Made by a program: the position numbers and the translations under genes. A model generated the notes under the pieces. It saw nothing but the letters and a program-made list of their open reading frames with translations. It did not search any database and was not told the DNA's origin. Shown in pieces: positions 1-13,880 of a stretch of DNA of 64,000 nucleotides. The stretch is from Diogma glabrata (lineage: Eukaryota; Arthropoda; Insecta; Diptera; Cylindrotomidae): positions 1 to 64,000 of the forward strand of contig CAVNZG010001038.1 of the NCBI GenBank assembly GCA_963693315.1. The letters run 5' to 3'. Position 1 is the first letter of the stretch. Every line of letters starts with the position of its first letter.

Positions 1-751
1 CAGCTGAACAGAGGTTTAAAACACTATAACACCACAAACTTAAATATTGAAAGATTATTGGTCTCTTAGTCTGATGTTTTCAGGTTCACACTCAAATCAC
101 TTATGAAAACATCAACCGACCGCCACGCTAAATAGTTCTATGCTTAAAGAATTAATTGTATCAATATGATAAATTATAATGTATTTAAAGAATATTCTTT
201 AATTTAATGAACATTTATTCTATGCGCATATTCTTTTTAAAGAATATTAATAATTTGTATTAAGGTTTTTAATATTGAACATATTTATTAAATAGAAAGA
301 CTTTTAGAAAATAATTAATATTCGTTATTCTTTATTTAAAATGATAAATCTTTTGCAACTAATTATGAAAATTTGTCAAATAAATGTAACATTCATTATT
401 ATCAAAAGTGCTTAACTAAACAGATAAAAAACGATTGTTATATTAACGACTATTAATAAAATATCTAATGAAATGTTGATGAATTTTACGCGCTCATAAG
501 AAAATTCGTTAAAGAAACACCAACTTACAGTAATATTGAAATAATTATTTAATTAAATGAATTGTCTTGAGTTAAAATGAAATTCATAAAGAGTCCAACA
601 TTAATTTAAAAAATATTGCTGCGTATTAACAAATTATCATTAAAGTAAAAAACAATTCTTACATATAAATAAGTTGTTAATCAAATTTTTAAGGAAATTG
701 TCAGCGTTAATAGAATACAAGTTTTTTTCTCAGTGTATATATATATATATA
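1..751. other. AT-rich DNA, no gene seen
   Basis: No open frame with recognisable protein similarity and no repeat structure is visible, apart from a short (TA)n run at about 733-751 that directly abuts the tandem repeat to its right. Confidence 0.6.
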
Positions 752-1612
<861 letters not shown>

Positions 1613-1620
1613 ATATATAG

Positions 1621-4393
1621 ATACTAGGACTCAGTGAAGTAAGATGGAAAAACAGTGGAGAGCTAACAACAAGCGAAGGAAATTATATGATGTTCTCTGG
1701 TAAATCCAACACACACGAACAAGGCGTAGCAATATTAACAACACCTAACGCAAAGAAAGCACTTCTCGAATGGAAACCAATCAGTAGCAGAATAATAACA
1801 GCAAGATTCCAATCGAAAATTAGAAATACAACGATCATACAGTGCTATGCACCTACCGAAGAAGCTGATGATGCGACAAAAGATGAATTCTACGAACAGC
1901 TCCAAGCAACACTGGCTAGTGCAAACCGAAATGACATCAAAATAATACTAGGTGATTTCAATGATAAAATTGGAACCGACAACACCGGAATGGAATCAGT
2001 CATGGGCAAAAATGCACTAGAATCAACACGTAACAATAATGGAGATAGGCTCATCGATTGTTGTGTCACAAATCAACTATTCATAGGAGGCAGCAAGTTC
2101 CCACACAAGAACATACATAAATACACTTGGACATCACCAAATGGAAGAACCAAGAATCAAATTGATCACGTACTGGTGAATAAGAAGTTTCTATCGTCAC
2201 TACAAGACGTCAGAGCAAAGCGAGGAGCAGACATACACAGCGACCATCAACTGGTAATTGCAACATTCAAAATTAAACCAGCCGCTGTAAAACACAACAA
2301 GTCATGTCAGAGGAAATTTAACATCAACAGATTGAGCGACAAAAATACAAATAACATCTTCAAAGAATCGCTCCAGCTCAATCTACCAAACAACGAAACC
2401 ACCAGCATTGATGAAAAATGGGAACAAGTTAAAGAAGCTTACGTCAAAACTGCTACAGATGTGCTTGGATACCAAGACAAATCACGGAAACCATGGATTA
2501 GCGATGATACCTGGAAGAAAATTGAAGAGCGTCGTCAGCTCAAGTTGCAATTGTGTCACCAGAACACAACCGAGATCCGCAGCAAATATGAAAGTACAGC
2601 AAAACAAGTTAAAAAGATGGCAAGGAATGATCGCAGAAGATATACAGAAAGCATTCTCAAGACTGCAGAAACAGCAGCAGCTAATAGAAATATGCGCACA
2701 CTACACAAATGCGTGAGAAAGGTCACCAACAAATATACAAACACTCCACCAATAAAGGATGAATGTGGTCAAACTCCCACAACACATGAACAGCAGCTAA
2801 ATAGATGGAAAGAATACTTCGAAGACAACTGCCACTAACATGAAGATAACTTGCAGTCTCCGGATGACAACAATAACGAAACTATCAGCACCCATCCACC
2901 AACGGAACGGGAAGTTAGAGATGCCATACAGAAACTCAAGAATAACAAATCTGCTGGTACAGACAATATATCAGCAGAATTACTCAAAGCAGATGTAAAC
3001 ACAACAGCAGAAGCTCTAACACCACTATTAGCTGATGTATGGAACGAAGGGAAAATACCAACCAAATGGAAAGAAGGTTTAACCATAACAATCCCAAAGA
3101 AAGGTGATCTAAGAGAATGCAAAAATTGGAGAGGTATATCTCTGCTCAACACAATAATGAAAATACTAGCGATGATCATTCTCGAAAGAATATCTCCATC
3201 AATTAACATGAAACTAAGAAACGAACAAGCCGGCTTTAGACCAGGAAGAAGCTGTACCGATCATATCAACACAATCCGTATCATCATAGAGCAATCAAAC
3301 GAATGGAATTCACCATTGTATCTCCTCTTCGTGGACTTCGAACGCGCATTCGACTCAATTAACAGAAGCGCGATATGGAAGACACTTTGTGAAATGGGCG
3401 TCCCGAAGAAAATAGTTGATCTAATCAAAGAAATGTATCGGGATGCTGGAAACAGAATACAATACAAAGGACAGCAAAGTGATAAATACTACAACCACCG
3501 AGGAGTGAGACAAGACTGTGTACTATCCCCGCTACTATTCCTGATAGTCCTAGATAGTATCATGTGAAAGCTCGATCATGCAAGTCCAAATGGAATCCAA
3601 TGGAACACAACAAACCGGCTCAATGATCTAGACTACGCAGATGACATCTGTCTACTTACACACACACATTCGGACATGCAGCAAAAAATACAGAAGCTAT
3701 CAGCCCTTGCACATGAAGTCGGTCTAAACATTAATATCAGGAAAACAAAGCCTATGAGATTGAACACCAAAACGATCACACCAATTACCATCAACAATAC
3801 ACAAGTGGATGAAGTCGACAAATTTGTGTACCTTGGTTGTACTGTAGCAAAAACTGGCGGGACTGAAGAAGATATCAGTCAGCGTATTAACAAAGCTAGA
3901 AATACGTTCAATATGCTTCACAAGATCTGGTATGCATCCGTCCTGTCAAGAAAGACTAAGCTACGAATGTTCAATGCATGTGTCAAGCCAGTACTGCTGT
4001 ATGGGTGTGAAACGTGGAAACACACAAAGAAGATCACAAATCAACTACAGGTGTTTGTGAACAAATGCCTGAGAAGACTGATCAAATGCTTCTGGCCGAA
4101 CACCATCAGTAACCAGGAACTTCTACGACAGACAGAACAGTTAGACATTGAGTCCGAGATAAAACAAAGGAAATGGAGATGGACATACACTGAGGAAACC
4201 AGCTAAAGATATAACAAGGATGTCCCTAGAGTGGAATCCACAAGGTAAAATGAGAGTTGGAAGACCACCCATGACGTGGAAGAAAACGGTGCTAGCTGAA
4301 GCAAAACAAATCGGCAAGACATGGGGTGAACTGAAAGCGATTGCCCCGAACAGAGTCAGATGGTCCAGTCTAGTAGACGCCCTATGCTCCTAA
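1621..4393 (+). pseudogene. RTE-type non-LTR retrotransposon ORF (endonuclease + reverse transcriptase), 5'-truncated and disrupted
   Basis: One reading frame runs from 1621 and encodes an APE-type endonuclease (SEVRW near the start, LGDFND, NQIDHVLVN, SDHQLV), a linker, then reverse transcriptase (RGISLLN, EQAGFRPGRSC, FVDFERAFDS and the YADD active site at 3634-3645). The first ~50 residues of the endonuclease are missing. The frame is broken by TAA at 2836-2838 and TGA at 3565-3567, the latter probably a former Trp. A frameshift at about 4180-4186 follows, after which the conserved C-terminus (WNPQGKMRVGRPPMTW) continues in another frame to the stop at 4391-4393. The usual RQGC motif reads RQDC. 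Family similarity is to the RTE endonuclease-reverse transcriptases common in insects. The element ends in a short A run and then (TA)n. It is dead but still easy to read. Confidence 0.9.
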
Positions 4394-4410
4394 ATGGAGA
4401 TTAAGGAAAA

Positions 4411-4977
<567 letters not shown>

Positions 4978-5627
4978 TGTTACGATTACAGAAAAATCTA
5001 GACGATTATGGTTACTTCCAGGAAAATCAAATCAACAAAATACTGCAACATATTAATGAAATTAATAGTGTTGTTGTTGTGCTTCTTAGAACTTGGGTCG
5101 ACAATGAATAAAATTGAATGATTTTATGAATCAATTCAACGTGACGTAAAATAATCGAATATTCTAATATTTTCTCAAGGTTTCTAAAAAGTGACCTCGA
5201 ATTTTCTAGAGATTAAGCAGAATGTATATAAGCAATCGCTTTTTGTAGAATAGTTTTTAGTTTTATTTTAAGCCTGCGATAGTGAAGTGAAAATTATAAA
5301 AGTGATATTTAAAATTAGTTTTTGTTGATAAAGTTTAAAGTGTTATTAAGTAGAAATAATTTGTGTATTATTTTGAACGTTGTATTACTTGAAATTTCTA
5401 CAATCAACCGTTGGAGTTTCTGAAGCTGTTGAAAGAATATTCTAGCTACGAATATTGTTTGCTGTATTGTTTTCCTGTTGTTGTGAAACAATTAAGGTGT
5501 TGAATACTTAATGAATACCTGGTGTGTTTACTAACTAATCAGTGGTCGAACTCAGAAAGAGATTGGGAATTACGTTTATCGAATTGAGAGTAAGGCCAAT
5601 TCGAAATAAGGTTAGAAAAACGTAACA
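4978..5627 (+). repeat. 5' LTR of a Ty3/gypsy-type retrotransposon
   Basis: The 650-bp segment begins TGTTACG and ends CGTAACA, a perfect 7-bp inverted terminal repeat with the canonical TG...CA ends. A tRNA primer-binding-like site follows 1 bp downstream, and a gag frame starts 34 bp downstream. A TATATAAG box lies at 5225-5232, placed as expected for the U3/R boundary. I could not find a matching 3' LTR downstream, so the boundaries rest on the inverted ends and context, not on an LTR pair. Confidence 0.7.
5225..5232 (+). promoter_or_regulatory. TATA box in the 5' LTR
   Basis: TATATAAG lies about 400 bp before the LTR 3' end and 430 bp before the gag start, the usual arrangement for an LTR promoter. 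No experimental start site is implied. Confidence 0.45.
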
Positions 5628-5628
5628 T

Positions 5629-5643
5629 TGGTGACATCGGCGG
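5629..5643 (+). promoter_or_regulatory. Putative primer-binding site (tRNA-Trp-like)
   Basis: TGGTGACATCGGCGG starts 1 bp after the LTR end. Its first seven bases match the complement of the tRNA-Trp 3' end, and the rest matches only partly. The position is right for a minus-strand primer site. The tRNA identity is an inference from an imperfect match. Confidence 0.45.
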
Positions 5644-5661
5644 ATTAGTTAGTTATTAATA

Positions 5662-6339
5662 ATGGTTTTATTAAGTAAATTGAAGGTTCCTGAGTTGAAA
5701 AAGGAGCTAGAAAAACGTGGATTGGCAACAACCGGCAACAAAACTGAATTGACGCTACGGCTTCTAGAAATTATGGAAGCTAGTGGAGTAGTTGTGGAAA
5801 GTTACCAGTTTGGAGTGATTAGTACAAATAATGATCTAGTGGCAGCTGATGAGGAGAAAAGTTTTGTTGCAGAAACAACAACAACATTACCATCTGGAAA
5901 CTGCAATTTTATGCAGTTAATGGCTATGATGCAACAGATGAGTTTGAACATGAGTCAACAGATGGTTTCCAATAAAGAAGAAATAAATCAGCACTTAAAT
6001 ACAGTAAATTTGAACATGAATCAAAAACTGGATGATGTAAATACAAATGTGGTTGCTACCAAGGAAGAAATCAGTAGTAACATCAATCAACAGCTGGAAA
6101 CAGTCAACAATAACATGGCTGTTAATAAGGAAGAGATTGCTGCAACACTTGCTGCAAATAAATATGAGATGAACCAGCAAATAAATGAGTTGAAAATTGG
6201 AATACATCAACATTTGGATGAGAAATTTCAACAAATGTCAACGGAATTCAATGTTAAAGTGGAGAAGATGCAAAGTGAAAATCATGATTTGGAGCATAAA
6301 GTTTTAACTAAAGTTAACGATTTTGAGAAGAGGTTATAA
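5662..6339 (+). CDS. SAP-domain gag N-terminal part (LTR retrotransposon)
   Basis: This 225-residue frame starts with a SAP-like DNA-binding motif at residues 1-35 (LSKLKVPELKKELEKRGLAT, then GNKTELTLRLLE). Residues ~75-225 form a repeated coiled-coil-like region, in which a motif of the NKEEI...LNTVNxNM type recurs about four times. In insects this SAP-plus-coiled-coil start is seen on gag polyproteins of certain gypsy-type elements. The ATG at 5662 is the first in frame after the LTR and primer site. The frame ends with TAA at 6337-6339. The capsid similarity continues downstream in the same frame, so this stop truncates gag. Confidence 0.7.
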   Translation: MVLLSKLKVPELKKELEKRGLATTGNKTELTLRLLEIMEASGVVVESYQFGVISTNNDLVAADEEKSFVAETTTTLPSGNCNFMQLMAMMQQMSLNMSQQMVSNKEEINQHLNTVNLNMNQKLDDVNTNVVATKEEISSNINQQLETVNNNMAVNKEEIAATLAANKYEMNQQINELKIGIHQHLDEKFQQMSTEFNVKVEKMQSENHDLEHKVLTKVNDFEKRL

Positions 6340-6803
6340 GATGTTGAAATAGTTAAGGTTTCTTCACATGTGGTACACCAAGTAGCAAATATTAAACTAA
6401 AGCCACCATCATATGACGGTACCACATCTTTCGGAATATTCTAATTTTAGTTCGAGACTGCAGCAGAGCAAACTGTTTGGAGCAGTGAAAATCGTCTAGC
6501 TGCATTATTAATTGCGCTTATGGAATCAGCTGAAACATTACAGACGGTACCGAAAAACGACCGTAGAAGTTATTCAGAGGTGATGAATGCATTTTAACGT
6601 AAATATGGCAGCGACCATAAAAAGGAGTTATACAGGATCGAGTTAAAAGGTCGCTTGCAGCGGAGTGGAGAAAGCCTCCAGGATTATTCATCGGCAGTGC
6701 AGCGGCTTGTTCATCTAGCACACTCAAATACTCCACCGTATTTTATGGAGAAAATGAAGATCGAGGTCTTCATTGATAGAATCATGAAGCAGTCGCATAC
6801 GCA
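6340..6803 (+). pseudogene. Decayed gag capsid region
   Basis: Translation in the frame of the upstream gag shows a capsid-like run (KPPSYDGTTSF, then ENRLAALLIALMESA, then KNDRRSYSEVMNAF and RIELKGRLQRSGESLQDYS) with stops at about 6440 and 6597. The order and wording fit insect Ty3/gypsy gag capsids. It links the SAP frame to the zinc-knuckle frame downstream, so all three are parts of one broken gag gene. Confidence 0.75.
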
Positions 6804-7367
6804 ATGCAATATGAGATGGTACAGAAGATGTGTTTGCCATCCGGTGGATGCAGAAAAAGGAATGTAGAAGGGAACATCAAAGGAAAAGTATTGGCACACA
6901 GAAGTGGAAGCGACATCAGATGCTGGGTATGTGATGAAGGGGGACACATGGCACGGGAGTGCAAGAAAAATGGCGAAGCAGAGAGATTGTTGTCTTCAGT
7001 GAAGAACAGAGGAGCTGAAGAAACGGAGCACGTATGGTTCAGAAACAGCAGTAGGAAACTCCTGTGCTGGATTTGTAGGAAATCGGGCCATATATCACAG
7101 GACTGCTGGAACAGGAAGCGTGAAAAATCTTCGTATCCTAATCAACGGAAGCCCGTTGAAGCTAAAACTGTGAAGCCAAGAAGTGAGGAGAATGTTAGCT
7201 ACATCCAAATTTCGAGAATTGCTGTAAATGGTGAAAATTTGGGTATCAACGGACAAATAGAAAATAAAAGTTGCTTCATGATACTGGATACAAGATCAGC
7301 TCGAACATTCGTTCGCAAAGGTTTGATTGACAGCGTTTTGGAGCCATCAGATGGATTGAAACTCTAA
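6804..7367 (+). pseudogene. Gag zinc knuckles plus start of retropepsin, frameshifted
   Basis: This frame lies in a different phase from the capsid part. It carries two CCHC zinc knuckles with the spacing CX2CX4HX4C (CWVCDEGGHMAREC and CWICRKSGHISQDC), which bind the genomic RNA in such elements. They are followed by a retropepsin start in which the active-site DTG reads DTRSA, so the catalytic glycine is lost. After the stop at 7365-7367 a protease remnant (ILGMDFMK) is visible to about 7450. No reverse transcriptase, RNase H or integrase of this element is present, so it is a 5' fragment. Confidence 0.8.
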
Positions 7368-7450
7368 ACAGTAACTGGAGAATGGCTGAAATAGTGGCAG
7401 ACATTATGGATGCAGGCATTTTGGGGATGGACTTCATGAAGGTTTCGATT

Positions 7451-10400
7451 TTGCATGTGGGATCCTAAAGGTTAATAATGTTCAGATGCCACTACTTGTG
7501 AATAAGGTAGAGTCATTAGATGATATTGGCAGCGATGAGAAACGATGCAGTGCAGATGAAAATTTAGAACCACCATTTTAGAACCACCAAGTAGATGAGG
7601 GAAAGAAAAGTCAACCGACGCAGACGTGTAAACAAAAGCTGAAAGTTTAAATGGAAACAAGTTTAGGTCCATAACGAAATGAGGAACGTAAATGAACTGG
7701 TTCAAATAGCTTTAAACGGAGTTGGATTGCAGCTAAAAACAAGGCAAATAGGAATAGTTCGGGGATACGCAAGAATGGAGAACTCAAGGAACAAAGAAAA
7801 TGAAATCGCCCAAAGTAGTGAGAATCGAAACTCAACAAGGTAAACCGACATAGCAACAAGTTATGGTCAAGGCCTTACAAAAGGAACAAAATGACAGGAA
7901 GTAATTCTGAACAGTTCCCGAATTGATTTGGTAATACTTTGACAAAATGTGCATTTTAGTTGCGGAATAGTTTTTGTGCGATATAGAACAAGATGGTCTT
8001 CTAAGCACTCTTTTTGGAAAGCTACCTAACATCTGTAGCTGATAATCGAATTGGATGAAACTTGGAACAAAGGCAATTAGTACGGTGCACAACAGTATCC
8101 CAACTTTCGCCTTTTCACTAACAGTTAAAATGTTTGTTTTGCATTTTCTCAGTGTCTCTCCTGCCACTACAGTCTACAAAAATGAAGGGATGATGAAACT
8201 TGTGAAAATACTTTTAATTTGTGTCAGAAGATAATGAACATATTTTAGGGCAGTCCACCATACAACATCCAGTTAATAAAAAGCATAATCATCTTTCTCA
8301 AGGATAAAAGAAATAAATAAAACAGAAACAAATAATTATAAAATTATATATTAAAACTGCACATCGTTCTAAAACTCACCGCAAGTAGTAGTTCTCAAAA
8401 AATCTAATGCTAATAAAAAAGTAGAGCCTAGTTGTCAATTTTTGATCTCTTAACAACGTCAACCACACAATCCGCATAGATTCTAAAAAAATAAAATTTA
8501 ATATTTATTGTGAAAATCATCAAAGCATTTCCAAGTAAGACACAAATAAATAAATAAATAAATCGTTTTGTGTTTTCGATTTTCTTGCATATACAATGAT
8601 TGTTTTCCTATGTCAAATGACATATCGTGAGGGATGAAGCGTTTAATGAATTGCACTGAGCATTTAAGTCGTCGTCATGGGACTATACTTTCAAAGGTCG
8701 AATAAAGCCATAGAACAGTCAATTACTAAGAGTTCTAGGCCGTAAAGCACCCACACGAATAGACTGAAATATAAGAAGTAAAAAATAATTATTTGGATTG
8801 GCGTTACTGACCTTTTTATGTCCCTTTGCAATGAAGGTAGCGTAACACACTTTCGCATTCTTAAATTGACTTCTCCCCTTAGAGAGAACTATTATTAAAA
8901 GTAAATAATTATCAGACCAAAAGATATTTCACATCCATAATTGTTCGAAATATATCCTTATTTTATACTCTTTTCCCTGGATAAACAAATTCCTGCATAT
9001 TTTTTTAATACTGAAAAATATTACTACACAATCACAAATATTCGGTTTACAAATGTTCTTGAAATCAATATACGAGAGTGTTAAATTCAATATTATTTCT
9101 TTTAATATTTATATCTTATGCAGATATCCTTTCTGAAAATAAATATTACGAAAATAAATCTTCAACAAATTTACTAACAGCTCCAGCATATAACACAAAA
9201 GTTGTTTGTTCAATATTTTGCAATTCCTTTCCTTGGATTTACTTTGATACTCTGCTGTTGATTATTGTTAAACTCAATTCCAAATATTTTATTTAGATTT
9301 ATTAAAAATATTGTTTACATTGCGTATTATCAATTTGTTTGAATTCGATAAAACACTTTTGGGATTTCACTTCCAGGAAAACGCTTTAACTTTATGTTGA
9401 TTCTTATAAAATTATTTAGAATTGAAAAGCAATATTTAGCTTTTGACGTTCAAAGCTTACAAAACAATTAATTCTACAAAACAAATTTTTAATGGGATTA
9501 TAATCAAAAGAAATTTAGACGGTAAATAATATCAAGTTAAATAGAGCAAGAAAAATTGGCATAATCAATATGGAATTCTGAATTAGAAGCATATTTAGCT
9601 TACACGCCGTCGTTATATATTAAACTTACAATATTTCTTAATCTTTAAGATCCAGCACAATTTTTTGTGCATTAATAATTTATATAAATCTAAACGATGT
9701 TGATTTAATATGTATGCGGCCTCACAAAAAATTACAAACGTGCTGTGCAAGCCTTTTAAATTTTTAAGAAACAAATATATTTATTGTTATTTATAAAAGT
9801 TGTAATAAAAGTTGGAAATTAATACTTAAAAGCTAGACCTTATACAAACTTTTATTATTTATGCAAATGGCTTGAAAACACATTTTACTGGTAACTTCAA
9901 ACAAATCAAAAATAAAACAAAAATATATCGTTTTCTTTTAACAATAATAATAAGAAATAACAGTCATAAGCACAGGCATGGGATGGTTTGTTTGTTTTTC
10001 CATAATCATTTCCCATAATCCAGTATAAAAAATATTTTAACAAAACAAACCCAATTTTTCATTGTGATTATTTGGATTACAAATCATCATGTTAATTTTA
10101 GAATTTCATTTATTTTAGAAGTTTCTTAAGATCATTTTTTGTTACATGAATTTGTTATGATAGATTTCCTGAGTAAAAATGTTAATAAATGAAAACGAAA
10201 GATTTGCAACAACTGATAAGGTTCTTATACTTTACAGTAAAATAACATAAGCATGTTTGAAAAATATGGAACAAAACACTTATCCCAAATCCAAAAGATT
10301 TAAAATCATAGTTATGTATTTCATTAGGACAAAAAATAATGGATTTTGGGACGAGTGAGAATATCGAGGTGAAACGCGATAGCAAAAAATTACGAGTACG

Positions 10401-10550
10401 GAGATTAAGAGTAGCAAAATTCTCCCAAGCTCCTCAAACTGTTTATCGAAACATTCGTAAAAAATTATTTAGAGAGATATTTAATTAATTTGTAATTTCG
10501 AAACAAAAACCTTTTTTTTCTTCTGACAACAGTTGATATTATTTTAAAAG
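7451..10550. other. Decayed retroelement tail, then 2.6 kb of gene-free AT-rich DNA
   Basis: The first ~450 bp continue the broken pol of the preceding element with many stops. From about 7900 no protein similarity was recognised on either strand. A short (AAAT)n run is at about 8546-8570. The small open frames here have no recognisable family and AT-rich composition like that of the noncoding flanks. Confidence 0.5.
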
Positions 10551-10850
10551 TTCGGTTTTTTATACGGAACACTATAGGTGAGAGTGAGACATGTTTTTCG
10601 ATTATTTAGTGAATGTATTTTTAACTACTAAAATGTATTTTAGAACCTTGCACCACCATGTTTTTTTTAATGAAATTGAATAATATCTCACTCGACTGTG
10701 TTTTAAATGGTGCTTTTCTCCTTCTCCCCACCCGCTTTATAAATACAATCATGAATATTTTACACTCGCTATATTTTTCATTACAAAAGAAAATAAAAGC
10801 GTTTTCTAAAGGTTTTCTTTCCCCACTTAGCTTCGAACCTATTTGATAGA
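10551..10850. mobile_element. Decayed, partly inverted copy of the ~290-bp repeat family
   Basis: At 10551-10670 the sequence is the reverse complement of the family's 3' end seen at ~23.0 and ~29.0 kb (TTTTTTATACGGAACACTA, then GTGAGAGTGAGAC, then a CACCACCAT block). From about 10680 the text switches to the forward orientation of the same family (GTTTTAAATGGTG). So two pieces of one family are joined head to head, or an internal segment has inverted. The open frames on both strands across this stretch are not conserved. Confidence 0.6.
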
Positions 10851-11329
10851 AAAACTTCAAAAGTCTGTTAGATCTCACGTTCCTTCTATTCCATTTCCTA
10901 ATCATAAATTCTTTCCAACAAACCTTATCCAAATATATCCAAACTCGTCAAAAGGCAGCACAAGCATTTCGATTTTACACACAATTATTTTGAACAAACT
11001 AAATGATTTGCTTCATACATTTTGCAATTAATAATTTTTAATTATGATTGCAAAAATGCAAATATGTTTAAAATCAGTTTGTTGAATTTAGAATAAGCGT
11101 TATGAAAAATTACCGATTATTATATGGGTGAAAACATTCATAATTAATGTAGTAAATTTTTTGACCAATTAATAAATAATTTGATTACCACGCCTTCTAT
11201 TTTTAATTTTCCCATAATAACTAAATATACAATTACTCATATGAACTAACACTCCCCTTCAAAACTAAATCCAAGCTAATTATTTTAGTCCTTAACATTT
11301 AAAAAAATAAAAATTAATAGACTCCACGT

Positions 11330-11662
11330 TGGACCGTCAACTGGTAAGGTGGAAAAAAACTCCCTTTGTTTTTAAACGAAAATTCCACTTCTACACTTTT
11401 CACCACGAAGGAGGTAAATTTAACATTAAGCTTCTGCATAGACAACATACTTATTTCTACAGTAAAAAATCCGAAACTGTTGAGGGTAACATTCGACCCA
11501 CTGCTTAAATTCAATGCTCATGCACAACAAGTAAACTCTAGATTGAAAAACAGGAATAATGTATTGAAAGCACTAACGGGTAGTTTAAGGGATAAAAATG
11601 TCATTATAACGACTTACAAAACAAAACCAAGACCTATTATAAACAATGATGCACCCATATGA
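11330..11662 (+). pseudogene. Jockey-like LINE reverse transcriptase fragment
   Basis: This short open frame encodes the region downstream of the RT active site: STLFTTKEVNL, CIDNILISTVKNPKLL, TFDPLLKFNAHAQQVNSRLK, NNVLKALTGS, then TTYKTKPRPIINNDAPI. The pattern (hNPKhLGVTFD...FxxHA...RxKVLKxLxGS...TYKxxxRxxxNYxxPIW) is that of Jockey-type elements. Upstream endonuclease and RT core are absent. A closely similar piece (CIDKILNTTVKNPRLL) lies in the minus-strand LINE at 45.4-46.6 kb, so both belong to one family. Confidence 0.8.
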
Positions 11663-12240
11663 ATCCATTTTTTCAAATTTTTAAAAATAAGTCAAAAACT
11701 TGCTTTCGAAAATCACAAAAAAATTGTTTTGAACAATAAAAAAATTTCCCCTTTTATATGACTCGTTAAGGTCAAAAACCACTTTTTTCAAAGTTTCCAC
11801 TTTCAACCCCCTCCAAATAAAATTTTAAATGATGAGCCAACCGCTATAGTTTTCATTCACTCTACAACATTTAGTATAACCGTAATTGTTTTCTTTTTTT
11901 CTTATGTAAAGTTCGAAATTAAGAGGGAAAGGGGTTGTACAGGAAAAAATCTTCACATTTTTGAGCGTTCAAAAATTACAAAAAAAATGTTTTGAATGTT
12001 ATAAAAAAATCATTTCTATTCACCTTTGATATGACAACCTTCTCCTCAAGGTCAAAAATATTTATTTTCAAAAATTTTCACCATCAACCTCCTCCAAATA
12101 ACACTTAAAATGATGAGTCGGGCGACCGCTATAGTTTTCGTTCGATCTTTACAACATTCCAAATAACCGTAAATTTTTTCAAATGTTTTCTTTTGTAATG
12201 TTCGAAGCTAAGAGGGGAGGTGGAGGAAAACATTTAACGG
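11663..12240. repeat. Two units of a ~290-300-bp tandem repeat
   Basis: A block with the order 'caaaaact ... tttcaaa(a/g)tttc(a/c)ac ... caacc(t/c)cctccaaataa ... aaatgatgag ... gcgaccgctatagtttt' occurs at about 11680-11940 and again at about 11965-12230. It resembles in style the units at 21.7 and 26.7 kb but is a different or strongly diverged family. Confidence 0.5.
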
Positions 12241-13375
12241 TTTTCGTAATAACTCAAAAACTAAGCAGTCGATAATTTGTTGAATTTTTTTTTAAGTCTT
12301 TCAATATTTTTTGATTTTTCTAAATGAAACTCATTTCCTAAAAATATTTTTTGTTTTAGTATCTCATAATCTATGTCTATAAAATACAGATAAAAACAAT
12401 ATTTGCAATTTTTTTGCTTTCAATAGGCGTGGATAAATACATTTCATAGTTGAAGAAAAATAATAGTACACGTTGATAGCACTTATAGCTTGTGAGAAAA
12501 TCGATTATGTAGAAATTCGGACGGACACCGAAGTTTCACCGATAGAGTACCGTTTTTATCTCTACAAATTACGACACCCTAAAAAAGGATGTAGAGATAT
12601 CATTCGAAGTCTCGTTAATGCAAAATTTTAAGATCTTTTATATCAAAACGATATAAAAAGTGATGGGCAAGCATATACAAACTAGTACTCTGGAAAGATA
12701 AAAATTCCAATTCCTAAAATTCCAGAGTTGATTGATGGCTGTTGAATTCTTCATCTGAGGAAATTATCAGTGGTTGGTTATCTAATATAAACCCGCCTGT
12801 ACTACTGAAGCCCTTATTGTAGTAATACTGGTTGAATTCTTGGATTCTTTTGTTGCTTTTTAATCGTGTAAATGGCATTTTTTGTGAATTATTCATAACT
12901 TTGTTTTATTCTTTTCATATTAATTCACTATCTAGATGAATCTCAAATCAAATCAAACATATGTATATATAATCTAAATCAAAATTAGCGTTTAATTATT
13001 TTATTTCATTTTTAATCATTTATATGTCAACAAATTTTACTAAAAAAAACTTTGATTATAATTTTTATTTTCAAGCTATCAAAATTTGACTAATTTTAAT
13101 TTTACTTATGTTGCATTTATATAAATGTATTACAAACAATAAACAAAAGGAATCACACCGAATTAACACTCAAATACAAAAATTTTAAGTCACCCATTTT
13201 GTTGTCCATACCAATCCAAATCCGAAAACAAAGCTGAGTTTTAAGTGTGGTGGTCCTCAATATATATTCCTCATATATTTATCCTGTCTCCACTTCTGGA
13301 ATTTTCGAATGATTAATTAGTATATCAATGATTACCTGCAATACATGAGGATATATATTCACCACAGTATGATTT
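12241..13375. other. AT-rich DNA, nothing recognised
   Basis: No coding similarity or terminal repeats identified. The right edge is set by the target duplication of the MITE that follows. Confidence 0.5.
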
Positions 13376-13880
13376 AGATAAACTAGAGATGTTGATATTA
13401 TATCGATATATCGAAAATGCGGTATTTTTTGCCTGATATATCGAAAATTATGAATGAAATATTTTTATTTGATAAATCGGTAGATCGATATATTAATCAC
13501 GATATTTTCGATATTTTAATATGGTAGCTTTGTATAAAGAAATGAATAGAAAACGGATAAAATGTCAAAAATATAACAGTTATTTGCAACTATTATCTTG
13601 ATTTTGTACATAAAGTTCTTCCCCAGACGAAATAGATACAATGTCGTCTGCAATTTATGTGGGAATAATTACAAAACCAGTGGCAATACCATAAATACAT
13701 TTTTTTTTACTAAACTGACATGTTTTTCATAAACTTTTACTGCCTAATTTTTGGACTATCGATATTTTAAATATCGATATTTTTGGGTGATATATATTTG
13801 GACGATATTGATATTTATTTTTTTTAGCCGATTATATCGAAATCGATATTTTTAAAAATATCAACATCCCTAAGATAAAC
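13376..13880. mobile_element. hAT-type MITE with perfect 8-bp target duplication
   Basis: The element proper is 13384-13872 (489 bp). It begins TAGAGATGTTGATATT, and its other end read inward is TAGGGATGTTGATATT (15 of 16 match). It is flanked on both sides by the same 8 bases AGATAAAC (13376-13383 and 13873-13880). An 8-bp duplication and terminal TAGGG are hAT hallmarks. The inside is rich in ATCGATAT-type runs and codes for nothing, so it is non-autonomous. Confidence 0.85.

Noticed and set aside
8100..8800. 3' LTR matching 4978-5627
   Set aside because: I looked for TGTTACG/CGTAACA and for LTR body text downstream of the broken gag-pro region and found none.
10621..11031. Overlapping 62-103-codon frames on both strands
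   Set aside because: They fall in a rearranged copy of the ~290-bp repeat family and its flank. No conserved product.
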